DNA from: Stictocephala bisonia
Lineage: Eukaryota; Arthropoda; Insecta; Hemiptera; Membracidae
Assembly: GCA_035578905.1 (NCBI GenBank)
Contig: JAQJVL010002572.1
Coordinates: 1 to 64,000, forward strand
Reading direction: 5' to 3'
DNA length: 64,000 bases
Of the stretch, positions 40,656 through 53,883 are shown in pieces (within the stretch, counting starts at the first letter, position 1; each line of letters opens with the position of its first letter). The translations under genes were made by a program, and so were the position numbers. The notes under the pieces are model-generated. The model worked only from the letters and a program-made list of their open reading frames with translations. It had not been told where the DNA came from and ran no database searches.

Positions 40656-41184
40656 TATAAAAGCGAATAGCGCTTCAGTTGTGGTATCCACTTCGAGAGC
40701 TGACTTCACTCAAGAAACAAGTCCTCTCTTCCTTGGATATTGGAGTACGGCACTGCAAACCGGCTCTATATCCTTTACCTTCAAAACATCTGAATACGGC
40801 ACTGCAAACTGGTTCAATGTTTTACTTCCTTAGATATTTGAGTATGGCACTGCAAACCGGCGCTATATATCTTTCCCTTTAAACATTCGAGTACGGCACT
40901 GCAAACCGGCTCAATGTTTTTCTCTTTCCTTTCTACCTTGACTTGTTTCGAGAAAAATGAATGGGGGATCAACTTCGGAGCAGAGTCTAGCTGTTACAAA
41001 CTCACGTCTCAGTGGAGACTGGGTGTGAAGACCTCCGGCAGAGCCCTAGCTGTTACAAGCTCACGTCTCAGGCGAGACTGGGTGTGAAGACCTCCAGCAG
41101 AGTCCTAGCTGTTACAAGCACACGTCTCTGGCGAGACGGGGTGTGAAGACCTCAAGCTCACGTCTCTGGCGAGACAGGGTGTTT
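40656..41184 (+). repeat. TATA box plus non-coding tandem repeats (unit E)
   Basis: As unit C, with GCGAATAG after the TATA box and CCTCCGGCAG in the second block, variants shared by E-H. Confidence 0.75.
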
Positions 41185-41545
41185 AATTCGTATTATTAAA
41201 ATAATCTACTTACCCTATTCCCCATATTATTTGTACTAATCATATATGTTTTCTCTTTCAGGAAAAATTTTGTCTTCCTTCTTCCTGTTGTGTCTTTTTC
41301 TGTAGCTGCATGTTTTCTCTTCTTCCTGTTCTGTCTTTTTCTGTAGCTGCATGTTTGCTTATGCTTTGAATGCTAAACACTATTGTTTCTTTCTTTCTTT
41401 TTTCTAAGTTTGGAATGACCTTGACCTTTGACCTACAAGAGCGGTCAGTTATTACCCCCACCCGGTCAGTTACTACCCACACTTCAACAATTGTCAGTAC
41501 TATATAAGGACGTTGCTGTGTCCGAATTAGCATTATTGGGGAGAT

Positions 41546-41800
41546 ATGGCTGCACTTATAATTCTTAGAAGAAAAGCTAGGTCCAGGGAGGAGTTGGTGA
41601 AAAGTAATAGAGAGTTTACAGAGCTATTGTCCAAGTATACAAAAATGTATGCTATAGTCGAATATTCATGTTCTACCGTAAATGGTGTACAGTGTAGTTA
41701 TAGCAGCAAATTAACGAAAACATTGCTTCCCATGTGGTCTGTACAGTATACTAGAATGTTTGACTTTCTAGCTGACATAACAATTTATGTAACACCTTAA
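41546..41800 (+). CDS. gamma (unit E), 84 aa
   Basis: Intact, unchanged protein. Confidence 0.65.
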   Translation: MAALIILRRKARSREELVKSNREFTELLSKYTKMYAIVEYSCSTVNGVQCSYSSKLTKTLLPMWSVQYTRMFDFLADITIYVTP

Positions 41801-42125
41801 ATTTTTTTTTAGGAAAACGTCAAATTATAATCATTTGTAGTACAAATGTTTTATAATTTGACAACGATTTCCGCTTCTTTCAAATTACCTTGAACTTTAT
41901 TTTTAACTTTATTCTTCAGAACAATTAAGAAGTGTTATAAGCAATAGGATCTAGCGTTACATGTTGTGTCACTGAGTTCATGGTCAAGATGAGTGTTTTT
42001 AAAAAAAACCTTCTTGTACAGAACAATTTCTTTCAAATTGTTCTGTACAAGAAGTTTTTTTGTTTTATTTTGTGTTTTTGTTTTATTTTTTATTAATTTT
42101 ATTTACAAATATATAATGTACAACT

Positions 42126-42524
42126 TTAATCTTCGCTGCTACTATCTCCTGCAAAAAGCCTCTTCCTAACATACAACAGCCTCCTGCAGCAGTTTGCTCG
42201 GCCCCTTTCAATGTCATTGACATCGAGGGAGGTAGTCGGTGTTCTGGGTGATGTAGGCGGTGATGTAGACGATGATGGACTTGGTGCTCCAAAGGTCCAC
42301 GAAGTTGTTGAACTTGGAGACCCAATGTTCCACGACGTTTCGACCACGGGTGTTGTCGCCTGGCTGTCTGAGGTGGTTGAGGGCAAACTACCTTCATCCG
42401 AAACGTCGTCGTTGATTTCACCGACGAAATCCATAGGGAAGTTGTCGTCCTCGTCTACTTCACTATTCACAATATGGGGAATATTTCTCCCTTTGTTGCA
42501 AAATACATTGTCTGTGGGAGCCAT
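42126..42524 (-). CDS. delta (unit E), 132 aa
   Basis: Intact, unchanged protein. Confidence 0.6.
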   Translation of the reverse strand: MAPTDNVFCNKGRNIPHIVNSEVDEDDNFPMDFVGEINDDVSDEGSLPSTTSDSQATTPVVETSWNIGSPSSTTSWTFGAPSPSSSTSPPTSPRTPTTSLDVNDIERGRANCCRRLLYVRKRLFAGDSSSED

Positions 42525-42718
42525 TTCAACAAAATGAACTGTTTTAAAAACTTCAACTCCTTAAGTAACGCAACAGTAAATGGAAGGGGGAATACTGAAT
42601 TCTGTGATTGGTTTGTTAAGATACATTACTTGATAGTGACGTCATCATGTATATAAAAATAACAATCGCTGACTGAATATCATTCTTGGTTGGACTTTCC
42701 AAGACTCAACAGCTAAAC

Positions 42719-44456
42719 ATGTGTATCTGCAGCATTTGTTGTCAAGAGTTCAACGATGAAATACTTTTGCTTATTCATTATGAATTATTTCACACTTTAG
42801 AAGAAAGAGAACAAAGAAAACCCAGTGTTATAAAATATGCGCTACCAACTAGTCTCAAAGTAGAAGTTTTAGCACAGGCGTTGGATAGATCATCAGTAAG
42901 ACATTACAAAATTAAAAACACTTTACATTACAATCTGCAAGAGTTTTTGAGTAAAGGGAAACAGTTGGTGATAACAACATTGAAGAATGAACAAAAAATA
43001 CTAAACTTTATAAAATTTGGAATAATACTAGACGCAGTATTTACAAACGTTGAAAATGAACTTTCACCACGAGGATTTATCACAAAGAATAAATCTATTT
43101 TAGTGACAACTGATGTTGAGGAAATTATGAAGAATTGATTTTAAAATTAAGTGAACATGAAGGAAGAGGATCCGGATGGAGTTTACTCTTTGTAGTAGGT
43201 TTAGATATTAGAGTGCATAAGCATGGATATGGTGATCGAGGAAGCAGCTACATACCATTACCTAAGAAGATCTCAAGCACGAAGGCATGTATCAATGTGC
43301 AAAATGTTGACAACAAATGTTTTTACTATGCAATGTTAACAAAATTCATAGAAGGTGATAACAGTGTTAGACCTGACTGTAGATATGAAGAGTTAAAACA
43401 CAAGTATAATTTTAGAGGTGTAGACTATCCCACCTCACTAAGTGATATAAAACGATTTGAAAAACAAAATCCTAGAACGTCTGTACATGTTTTTGGTTTA
43501 GACTCTTCAAATAATGTATTTCCATTACAATCATCACCTATTGAAAGAAATGACCACACGGATTTACTACTTATCAAAAGCGGTAATGTGTCGCACTACG
43601 TTTACATACAAGATTTCAATAAACTGGTTGCAAAACAAGTGTCTAAGTCAGATCATTGTGTAACAGTAGTAAACGTTGTTTCTGTTACAAAAGAGGTCGA
43701 ACAGGAGTAAATAGCTGGTTAAAAGAGCATCAACGTCTCTGTAGTATGAAAGATGAGGTCAGAGTGTGTTTGCCCCAGCCAATGAAAGCCAGAATAGAAT
43801 TTAACAAAGTCTGTCAACAATATAGAATACCTGTGGTAGTATATGCAGACTTTTAATCATCTCTTCTACCACTAGATGTTACTGATGCTGATCCTACCAG
43901 AAGAACAAAATATCAACTGCATAAACCGAACAGCTACTGTATATTACTGAAATCTACGCTACCTGAAAGTCATTTACAACAATATGGTCTGACATGTACT
44001 CCGCAAGTGTATCGAGGTGAAGAAGCGCACAAGAAATTCCTGGATGATCTTTATGAGATAGCTCGTAGAGTTCAACAACTGTACAGTCGAGTAAAACCGA
44101 TGAGTCCTCTAACACATCAGGAAGAGACCACGCATTCAGTAGCAACACATTGTTACCTATGTAACAATATGTTTACAGATATTAATGGTAAGGTGAAAGA
44201 CCATGATCATCTAACAGGTTGTTATAGAGGACCTGCGTTTAACAACTGTAACATTAATTATTAACTTCCAAAGTTTATTCCTGTTGTATTACATAACCTG
44301 AGTGGTTATGATTCTCACTTTATAGTTCCAGAATTGGGTAGAGATAATGGAAGTATTGATGTATTGGCAACAAGCTTTGAGAAATTTATAAGTTTTTCGA
44401 AGACTGTAGGAAAAATAAAATTAAGGTTTGTAGATTCACACAAACATAGAAAATGA
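42719..44456 (+). pseudogene. Polymerase 5' part (unit E), broken
   Basis: Segments 42719-43138, 43135-43710, 43656-43856 (a stop replaces the Glu of the Exo I motif YADFES) and 44007-44264 (TAA after NCNINY). The Exo I stop would by itself abolish exonuclease function. Confidence 0.85.
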
Positions 44457-44799
44457 ATACAGATATGGTAATGATTATGTTTGAACTTAAATGTTCACAA
44501 CCTAGGTGGAGTCTGGAGTCTGCACAAATCTTTTTTCGTATGATGCAAATAGCACAGTTGAAAATTTGAAATTTAATTTAAATTTAATTTAAATAACGCG
44601 TGGAAGATTTGGTACTCATTTTATTGAATGTATCTGGGCGAATCTTAATACAAGAGTAGGCCCCGATTGTTGTACTTGCAATGTTATAAAACATTATATA
44701 CACGAGTTTACTCAATTATTTAAAATAATAGAACCTAACGAGTGTGGAGAAGAAACATACAACAGACTCATGGAGAAGATAACTAACACTAAACATTAG
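44453..44799 (+). pseudogene. alpha-1 (unit F), frameshifted
   Basis: Same lesions as unit E (38-codon first segment, ATCTGGG). Confidence 0.7.
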
Positions 44800-44946
44800 T
44801 TTTAAGTAGTATAAAGAATTCATTCCTCCCCACCACTTTACATAAACCCCCACCCCAAAGTAGGCTATATATGTGGGTTATACATCTACAACTAGTCACT
44901 CTGATTTGAAATCTCAAGCAAAGAGGTTAACATAGCTAAGAAAAAG

Positions 44947-45258
44947 ATGAACACCAATTTGAAAGTAGTTATGTTTGAACTGAGATTTTTAAAACCAAAT
45001 TGGATATCAATTGACGAAGAGAAACTATCAGAAATGGGTCAAATAGCTGACAAAGTGGAGGAACTGGAGTTACATGAATTTTGCCATTGCCATGAACTTA
45101 AATTTTATGAAGAAAAAATTATTAGGCTTTTTGAAAGCTTGCATTGGGAACCCTGTGAAGAGCACACCTTCAAGAGATTGCTTGACAGACTGTATGGGAA
45201 GGATCGCTACATATTACCGGAGATTATAGACCTCACAGACGAAACAGAGATAATCTGA
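44947..45258 (+). CDS. alpha-2 (unit F), 103 aa
   Basis: Intact, with variants KPNW, EEKIIRLF, HWEPCEEHTFKRL and an EII end, shared only with unit H. Confidence 0.65.
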   Translation: MNTNLKVVMFELRFLKPNWISIDEEKLSEMGQIADKVEELELHEFCHCHELKFYEEKIIRLFESLHWEPCEEHTFKRLLDRLYGKDRYILPEIIDLTDETEII

Positions 45259-45636
45259 ACGAGAGTAGTCAACACTGCGGTTTAGTTTTAAGATTTACTT
45301 TTGTAACGAATTTATTTGTAAATAAAGTAAGAAAAAATAAAAAAAGAAAAAAGAAAGAAAAACTTCTTGCACAGAACAATTTCTGGAAATAGAAAATTGT
45401 TCTGTGCAAGAAGTATTTTTTAAAAAACACTCCTCGTGACCTTGAAATCTGTGACGTAATACTAAAGTGTAGGAGCTGATGTCATCACCGGAAGTGGGGT
45501 AAGATAAGAAGCTTAGAGTATAAGGCTGTGACGTCGTGCTTACGCCATCACATGACGTCATGCTGACGTCATCACATGTCGTCATGCTGACGCACACAAA
45601 TGACGTCACACCCTTATCTTATCTCACTTCCGGTGA

Positions 45637-46203
45637 TTGAGCCAGCTCCAGCACTTTCCACTACTTCCGTGCTTTGCACATACTTTAAACTTGATTGTTG
45701 AGAGCTGTTTAAACAAATCTGGTTGTACTGCCGTAATAAAAAAGGCCAAGGAAATCGTCACCTGGTTCAAGCAAAGCGTTGTTGCCAGTGATGAGCTACG
45801 TAAGGTGACAGATAAAAAAAATTCAGTATTTTACATGCTTCAGCGGTTTATTGAACTGAGACCCTTCATCAATGACATAACTAATCGCCACTCTAAAGCT
45901 CCTCCAATGCTAACGGCCTCTGAACTTCAAGATGTAAACGAGCTCATTGGTTTATTAGAGCCGTTTGAAGCTGCCACTAAAAAGATGAGTGGCGACGAAT
46001 ACCTAACGACCAGCTAGGCTATCCCAATAGTTACCATCATAAAGAAGGAATTGGACGAAATGATCGTAACGAAGCCATCAACAATAGATGTTTTATCTGA
46101 AGCAAAAAAGGAAATGACTAAAAGATTTGGTCAAATTGAACATTCATTCTTAATGGCTATTGCCACTGTCTTGGACCCAAGATTCAAAAGAATGTATTTT
46201 TCT
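45637..46203 (+). pseudogene. hAT transposase remnant (unit F)
   Basis: As unit E. Confidence 0.85.
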
Positions 46204-46873
46204 GGAGCAGGCTTTGCGGAAGACCATTCTGCTGTCTTCCACCGAGAGTTTGGATTGCATAGATGTGACGGCACCACCACCGGACCTGATCTCTCCAATC
46301 CAATCTCCCATGAAGACTGCTACAACCACCACGATGCCTTCCACGGTGGCGAAGCCTTCTACGCTGGCCAAGACGCTAACATCACCCCAGCGCTCTACAG
46401 TTGCGAAGCCCTCTACGGTGCCCAAGACTCCATCACCCCAGCGCCCTTCCCAGAAATTCCTCAGCCTTCAAAACCTCCGTAAATCCTGTAACACATCCAG
46501 AACTCTTTGCTCCTATACTTTCCTGAAAGGGCCAAAGAAAGGGGAAAAATGCGGCGGAGCAAGTGCAATTTGTTCGGTATTTTGTTCAAAACACTAACCA
46601 AAGAAACGTCGCTCCGTCGCATTGACTCCTTCCACCACTTCCGAGCCCTGTACGAAGTTGCGGATAAACCGATTGAAGAGAGGCAAGCGATACTTCTTCG
46701 TTCGGATGGTTGACCGCTATAGGGTAAGATTGATGTGTGATGGCGTTTATTACACATTGCTCCTACCTCTTGGCATGGAACACCCTGAACGACCAAGTAG
46801 TCACCACTACCTCATCCGCAACTTGGATGGGCACGCAGAGTGGAAGCAAGCCCCAAAGTGTACTACTTGTTAG
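46160..46873 (+). pseudogene. beta (unit F), premature stop
   Basis: Stop at 46595-46597 as in unit E. Confidence 0.75.
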
Positions 46874-47005
46874 TTTACTTTGGGGTTTGCCACAAATGGC
46901 CTTTTTCAAGGCCTAAAAAAATGTAACATTCTACAGAGTTTAGAATGTTACAATTTTTTATATCTGAAGGTTGACCTTGAAATACATCCCCACCACTTTC
47001 TATCC

Positions 47006-47534
47006 TATAAAAGCGAATAGCGCTTCAGTTGTGGTATCCACTTCGAGAGCTGACTTCACTCAAGAAACAAGTCCTCTCTTCCTTGGATATTGGAGTACGG
47101 CACTGCAAACCGGCTCTATATCCTTTACCTTCAAAACATCTGAATACGGCACTGCAAACTGGTTCAATGTTTTACTTCCTTAGATATTTGAGTATGGCAC
47201 TGCAAACCGGCGCTATATATCTTTCCCTTTAAACATTCGAGTACGGCACTGCAAACCGGCTCAATGTTTTTCTCTTTCCTTTCTACCTTGACTTGTTTCG
47301 AGAAAAATGAATGGGGGATCAACTTCGGAGCAGAGTCTAGCTGTTACAAACTCACGTCTCAGTGGAGACTGGGTGTGAAGACCTCCGGCAGAGCCCTAGC
47401 TGTTACAAGCTCACGTCTCAGGCGAGACTGGGTGTGAAGACCTCCAGCAGAGTCCTAGCTGTTACAAGCACACGTCTCTGGCGAGACGGGGTGTGAAGAC
47501 CTCAAGCTCACGTCTCTGGCGAGACAGGGTGTTT
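47006..47534 (+). repeat. TATA box plus non-coding tandem repeats (unit F)
   Basis: As unit E. Confidence 0.75.
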
Positions 47535-47895
47535 AATTCGTATTATTAAAATAATCTACTTACCCTATTCCCCATATTATTTGTACTAATCATATATGTT
47601 TTCTCTTTCAGGAAAAATTTTGTCTTCCTTCTTCCTGTTGTGTCTTTTTCTGTAGCTGCATGTTTTCTCTTCTTCCTGTTCTGTCTTTTTCTGTAGCTGC
47701 ATGTTTGCTTATGCTTTGAATGCTAAACACTATTGTTTCTTTCTTTCTTTTTTCTAAGTTTGGAATGACCTTGACCTTTGACCTACAAGAGCGGTCAGTT
47801 ATTACCCCCACCCGGTCAGTTACTACCCACACTTCAACAATTGTCAGTACTATATAAGGACGTTGCTGTGTCCGAATTAGCATTATTGGGGAGAT

Positions 47896-48150
47896 ATGGC
47901 TGCACTTATAATTCTTAGAAGAAAAGCTAGGTCCAGGGAGGAGTTGGTGAAAAGTAATAGAGAGTTTACAGAGCTATTGTCCAAGTATACAAAAATGTAT
48001 GCTATAGTCGAATATTCATGTTCTACCGTAAATGGTGTACAGTGTAGTTATAGCAGCAAATTAACGAAAACATTGCTTCCCATGTGGTCTGTACAGTATA
48101 CTAGAATGTTTGACTTTCTAGCTGACATAACAATTTATGTAACACCTTAA
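47896..48150 (+). CDS. gamma (unit F), 84 aa
   Basis: Intact, unchanged protein. Confidence 0.65.
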   Translation: MAALIILRRKARSREELVKSNREFTELLSKYTKMYAIVEYSCSTVNGVQCSYSSKLTKTLLPMWSVQYTRMFDFLADITIYVTP

Positions 48151-48475
48151 ATTTTTTTTTAGGAAAACGTCAAATTATAATCATTTGTAGTACAAATGTT
48201 TTATAATTTGACAACGATTTCCGCTTCTTTCAAATTACCTTGAACTTTATTTTTAACTTTATTCTTCAGAACAATTAAGAAGTGTTATAAGCAATAGGAT
48301 CTAGCGTTACATGTTGTGTCACTGAGTTCATGGTCAAGATGAGTGTTTTTAAAAAAAACCTTCTTGTACAGAACAATTTCTTTCAAATTGTTCTGTACAA
48401 GAAGTTTTTTTGTTTTATTTTGTGTTTTTGTTTTATTTTTTATTAATTTTATTTACAAATATATAATGTACAACT

Positions 48476-48874
48476 TTAATCTTCGCTGCTACTATCTCCT
48501 GCAAAAAGCCTCTTCCTAACATACAACAGCCTCCTGCAGCAGTTTGCTCGGCCCCTTTCAATGTCATTGACATCGAGGGAGGTAGTCGGTGTTCTGGGTG
48601 ATGTAGGCGGTGATGTAGACGATGATGGACTTGGTGCTCCAAAGGTCCACGAAGTTGTTGAACTTGGAGACCCAATGTTCCACGACGTTTCGACCACGGG
48701 TGTTGTCGCCTGGCTGTCTGAGGTGGTTGAGGGCAAACTACCTTCATCCGAAACGTCGTCGTTGATTTCACCGACGAAATCCATAGGGAAGTTGTCGTCC
48801 TCGTCTACTTCACTATTCACAATATGGGGAATATTTCTCCCTTTGTTGCAAAATACATTGTCTGTGGGAGCCAT
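48476..48874 (-). CDS. delta (unit F), 132 aa
   Basis: Intact, unchanged protein. Confidence 0.6.
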   Translation of the reverse strand: MAPTDNVFCNKGRNIPHIVNSEVDEDDNFPMDFVGEINDDVSDEGSLPSTTSDSQATTPVVETSWNIGSPSSTTSWTFGAPSPSSSTSPPTSPRTPTTSLDVNDIERGRANCCRRLLYVRKRLFAGDSSSED

Positions 48875-49068
48875 TTCAACAAAATGAACTGTTTTAAAAA
48901 CTTCAACTCCTTAAGTAACGCAACAGTAAATGGAAGGGGGAATACTGAATTCTGTGATTGGTTTGTTAAGATACATTACTTGATAGTGACGTCATCATGT
49001 ATATAAAAATAACAATCGCTGACTGAATATCATTCTTGGTTGGACTTTCCAAGACTCAACAGCTAAAC

Positions 49069-50806
49069 ATGTGTATCTGCAGCATTTGTTGTCAAGAGTT
49101 CAACGATGAAATACTTTTGCTTATTCATTATGAATTATTTCACACTTTAGAAGAAAGAGAACAAAGAAAACCCAGTGTTATAAAATATGCGCTACCAACT
49201 AGTCTCAAAGTAGAAGTTTTAGCACAGGCGTTGGATAGATCATCAGTAAGACATTACAAAATTAAAAACACTTTACATTACAATCTGCAAGAGTTTTTGA
49301 GTAAAGGGAAACAGTTGGTGATAACAACATTGAAGAATGAACAAAAAATACTAAACTTTATAAAATTTGGAATAATACTAGACGCAGTATTTACAAACGT
49401 TGAAAATGAACTTTCACCACGAGGATTTATCACAAAGAATAAATCTATTTTAGTGACAACTGATGTTGAGGAAATTATGAAGAATTGATTTTAAAATTAA
49501 GTGAACATGAAGGAAGAGGATCCGGATGGAGTTTACTCTTTGTAGTAGGTTTAGATATTAGAGTGCATAAGCATGGATATGGTGATCGAGGAAGCAGCTA
49601 CATACCATTACCTAAGAAGATCTCAAGCACGAAGGCATGTATCAATGTGCAAAATGTTGACAACAAATGTTTTTACTATGCAATGTTAACAAAATTCATA
49701 GAAGGTGATAACAGTGTTAGACCTGACTGTAGATATGAAGAGTTAAAACACAAGTATAATTTTAGAGGTGTAGACTATCCCACCTCACTAAGTGATATAA
49801 AACGATTTGAAAAACAAAATCCTAGAACGTCTGTACATGTTTTTGGTTTAGACTCTTCAAATAATGTATTTCCATTACAATCATCACCTATTGAAAGAAA
49901 TGACCACACGGATTTACTACTTATCAAAAGCGGTAATGTGTCGCACTACGTTTACATACAAGATTTCAATAAACTGGTTGCAAAACAAGTGTCTAAGTCA
50001 GATCATTGTGTAACAGTAGTAAACGTTGTTTCTGTTACAAAAGAGGTCGAACAGGAGTAAATAGCTGGTTAAAAGAGCATCAACGTCTCTGTAGTATGAA
50101 AGATGAGGTCAGAGTGTGTTTGCCCCAGCCAATGAAAGCCAGAATAGAATTTAACAAAGTCTGTCAACAATATAGAATACCTGTGGTAGTATATGCAGAC
50201 TTTTAATCATCTCTTCTACCACTAGATGTTACTGATGCTGATCCTACCAGAAGAACAAAATATCAACTGCATAAACCGAACAGCTACTGTATATTACTGA
50301 AATCTACGCTACCTGAAAGTCATTTACAACAATATGGTCTGACATGTACTCCGCAAGTGTATCGAGGTGAAGAAGCGCACAAGAAATTCCTGGATGATCT
50401 TTATGAGATAGCTCGTAGAGTTCAACAACTGTACAGTCGAGTAAAACCGATGAGTCCTCTAACACATCAGGAAGAGACCACGCATTCAGTAGCAACACAT
50501 TGTTACCTATGTAACAATATGTTTACAGATATTAATGGTAAGGTGAAAGACCATGATCATCTAACAGGTTGTTATAGAGGACCTGCGTTTAACAACTGTA
50601 ACATTAATTATTAACTTCCAAAGTTTATTCCTGTTGTATTACATAACCTGAGTGGTTATGATTCTCACTTTATAGTTCCAGAATTGGGTAGAGATAATGG
50701 AAGTATTGATGTATTGGCAACAAGCTTTGAGAAATTTATAAGTTTTTCGAAGACTGTAGGAAAAATAAAATTAAGGTTTGTAGATTCACACAAACATAGA
50801 AAATGA
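49069..50806 (+). pseudogene. Polymerase 5' part (unit F), broken
   Basis: Same breaks as unit E, including the stop in the Exo I motif (50204-50206). Confidence 0.85.
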
Positions 50807-51149
50807 ATACAGATATGGTAATGATTATGTTTGAACTTAAATGTTCACAACCTAGGTGGAGTCTGGAGTCTGCACAAATCTTTTTTCGTATGATGCAAAT
50901 AGCACAGTTGAAAATTTGAAATTTAATTTAAATTTAATTTAAATAACGCGTGGAAGATTTGGTACTCATTTTATTGAATGTATGTGGGCGAATCCTAATA
51001 CAAGAGTAGGCCCCAATTGTTGTACTTGCAATGTTTTAAAACATTATATACACGAGTTTACTCAATTATTTAAAATAATAGAACCTAACGAGTGTGGAGA
51101 AGAAACATACAACAGACTCATGGAGAAGATAACTAACACTAAACTTTAG
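50803..51149 (+). pseudogene. alpha-1 (unit G), mosaic
   Basis: The first segment is like E/F. From about 50983 on, it matches unit D (ATGTGGGCGAATCCT, CCCCAATTG, ATGTTTTAAAAC, AAACTTTAG). Confidence 0.75.
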
Positions 51150-51296
51150 TTTTAAGTAGTATAAAGAATTCATTCCTCCCCACCACTTTACATAAACCCC
51201 CACCCCAAAGTAGGCTATATATGTGGGTTATACATCTACAACTAGTCACTCTGATTTGAAATCTCAAGCAAAGAGGTTAACATAGCTAAGAAAAAG

Positions 51297-51607
51297 ATGA
51301 ACACCAATTTGAAAGTAGTTATGTTTGAACTGAGATTTTTAAAACCAAAGTGGATACAATTGACGAAGAGAAACTATCAGAAATGGGTCAAATAGCTGAC
51401 AAAGTGGAGGAACTGGAGTTACATGAATTTTGCCATTGCCATGAACTTAAATTTTATGAAGAAAAGTTTATTAGGCTTTTTGAAAGCTTGCATTGTGAAC
51501 CCTGTGAAGAGCACACCTACAAGAGATTGCTTGACAAACTGCATGGGAAGGATCACTACATATTACCGGAGATTATAGACCTCACAGAAGAAACAGAGAT
51601 AAACTGA
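51297..51607 (+). pseudogene. alpha-2 (unit G), 2-base deletion
   Basis: GGATATCAATTG has become GGATACAATTG-type sequence near 51354, breaking the frame after KPKW. The remainder is D-like (HCEPC, EETEIN), with private changes DKLHG and DHY. Confidence 0.7.
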
Positions 51608-51985
51608 ACGAGAGTAGTCAACACTGCGGTTTAGTTTTAAGATTTACTTTTGTAACGAATTTATTTGTAAATAAAGTAAGAAAAAATAAAAAAAGAAAAA
51701 AGAAAGAAAAACTTCTTGCACAGAACAATTTCTGGAAATAGAAAATTGTTCTGGGCAAGAAGTATTTTTTAAAAAACACTCCTCGTGACCTTGAAATCTG
51801 TGACGTAATACTAAAGTGTAGGAGCTGATGTCATCACCGGAAGTGGGGTAAGATAAGAAGCTTAGAGTATAAGGCTGTGACGTCGTGCTTACGCCATCAC
51901 ATGACGTCATGCTGACGTCATCACATGTCGTCATGCTGACGCACACAAATGACGTCACACCCTTATCTTATCTCACTTCCGGTGA

Positions 51986-52552
51986 TTGAGCCAGCTCCAG
52001 CACTTTCCACTACTTCCGTGTTTTGCACATACTTTAAACTTGATTGTTGAGAGCTGTTTAAACAAATCTGGTTGTACTGCCGTAATAAAAAAGGCCAAGG
52101 AAATCGTCACCTGGTTCAAGCAAAGCGTTGTTGCCAGTGATGAGCTACGTAAGGTGACAGATAAAAAAAATTCAGTATTTTACATGCTTCAGCGGTTTAT
52201 TGAACTGAGACCCTTCATCAATGACATAACTAATCGCCACTCTAAAGCTCCTCCAATGCTAACGGCCTCTGAACTTCAAGATGTAAACGAGCTCATTGGT
52301 TTATTAGAGCCGTTTGAAGCTGCCACTAAAAAGATGAGTGGCGACGAATACCTAACGACCAGCTAGGCTATCCCAATAGTTACCATCATAAAGAAGGAAT
52401 TGGACGAAATGATCGTAACGAAGCCATCAACAATAGATGTTTTATCTGAAGCAAAAAAGGAAATGACTAAAAGATTTGGTCAAATTGAACATTCATTCTT
52501 AATGGCTATTGCCACTGTCTTGGACCCAAGATTCAAAAGAATGTATTTTTCT
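51986..52552 (+). pseudogene. hAT transposase remnant (unit G)
   Basis: As unit E. Confidence 0.85.
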
Positions 52553-53222
52553 GGAGCAGGCTTTGCGGAAGACCATTCTGCTGTCTTCCACCGAGAGTTT
52601 GGATTGCATAGATGTGACGGCACCACCACCGGACCTGATCTCTCCAATCCAATCTCCCATGAAGACTGCTACAACCACCACGATGCCTTCCACGGTGGCG
52701 AAGCCTTCTACGCTGGCCAAGACGCTAACATCACCCCAGCGCTCTACAGTTGCGAAGCCCTCTACGGTGCCCAAGACTCCATCACCCCAGCGCCCTTCCC
52801 AGAAATTCCTCAGCCTTCAAAACCTCCGTAAATCCTGTAACACATCCAGAACTCTTTGCTCCTATACTTTCCTGAAAGGGCCAAAGAAAGGGGAAAAATG
52901 CGGCGGAGCAAGTGCAATTTGTTCGGTATTTTGTTCAAAACACTAACCAAAGAAACGTCGCTCCGTCGCATTGACTCCTTCCACCACTTCCGAGCCCTGT
53001 ACGAAGTTGCGGATAAACCGATTGAAGAGAGGCAAGCGATACTTCTTCGTTCGGATGGTTGACCGCTATAGGGTAAGATTGATGTGTGATGGCGTTTATT
53101 ACACATTGCTCCTACCTCTTGGCATGGAACACCCTGAACGACCAAGTAGTCACCACTACCTCATCCGCAACTTGGATGGGCACGCAGAGTGGAAGCAAGC
53201 CCCAAAGTGTACTACTTGTTAG
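52509..53222 (+). pseudogene. beta (unit G), premature stop
   Basis: Stop at 52944-52946 as in unit E. Confidence 0.75.
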
Positions 53223-53354
53223 TTTACTTTGGGGTTTGCCACAAATGGCCTTTTTCAAGGCCTAAAAAAATGTAACATTCTACAGAGTTTAGAATGTTAC
53301 AATTTTTTATATCTGAAGGTTGACCTTGAAATACATCCCCACCACTTTCTATCC

Positions 53355-53883
53355 TATAAAAGCGAATAGCGCTTCAGTTGTGGTATCCACTTCGAGAGCT
53401 GACTTCACTCAAGAAACAAGTCCTCTCTTCCTTGGATATTGGAGTACGGCACTGCAAACCGGCTCTATATCCTTTACCTTCAAAACATCTGAATACGGCA
53501 CTGCAAACTGGTTCAATGTTTTACTTCCTTAGATATTTGAGTATGGCACTGCAAACCGGCGCTATATATCTTTCCCTTTAAACATTCGAGTACGGCACTG
53601 CAAACCGGCTCAATGTTTTTCTCTTTCCTTTCTACCTTGACTTGTTTCGAGAAAAATGAATGGGGGATCAACTTCGGAGCAGAGTCTAGCTGTTACAAAC
53701 TCACGTCTCAGTGGAGACTGGGTGTGAAGACCTCCGGCAGAGCCCTAGCTGTTACAAGCTCACGTCTCAGGCGAGACTGGGTGTGAAGACCTCCAGCAGA
53801 GTCCTAGCTGTTACAAGCACACGTCTCTGGCGAGACGGGGTGTGAAGACCTCAAGCTCACGTCTCTGGCGAGACAGGGTGTTT
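53355..53883 (+). repeat. TATA box plus non-coding tandem repeats (unit G)
   Basis: As unit E. Confidence 0.75.

Larger units (their letters stand above)
38101..44452 (+). repeat. Unit E
   Basis: 6352 bp. First unit with the hAT 24-base deletion and the beta stop shared by E-H. Confidence 0.95.
44453..50802 (+). repeat. Unit F
   Basis: 6350 bp; almost the same as unit H. Confidence 0.95.
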
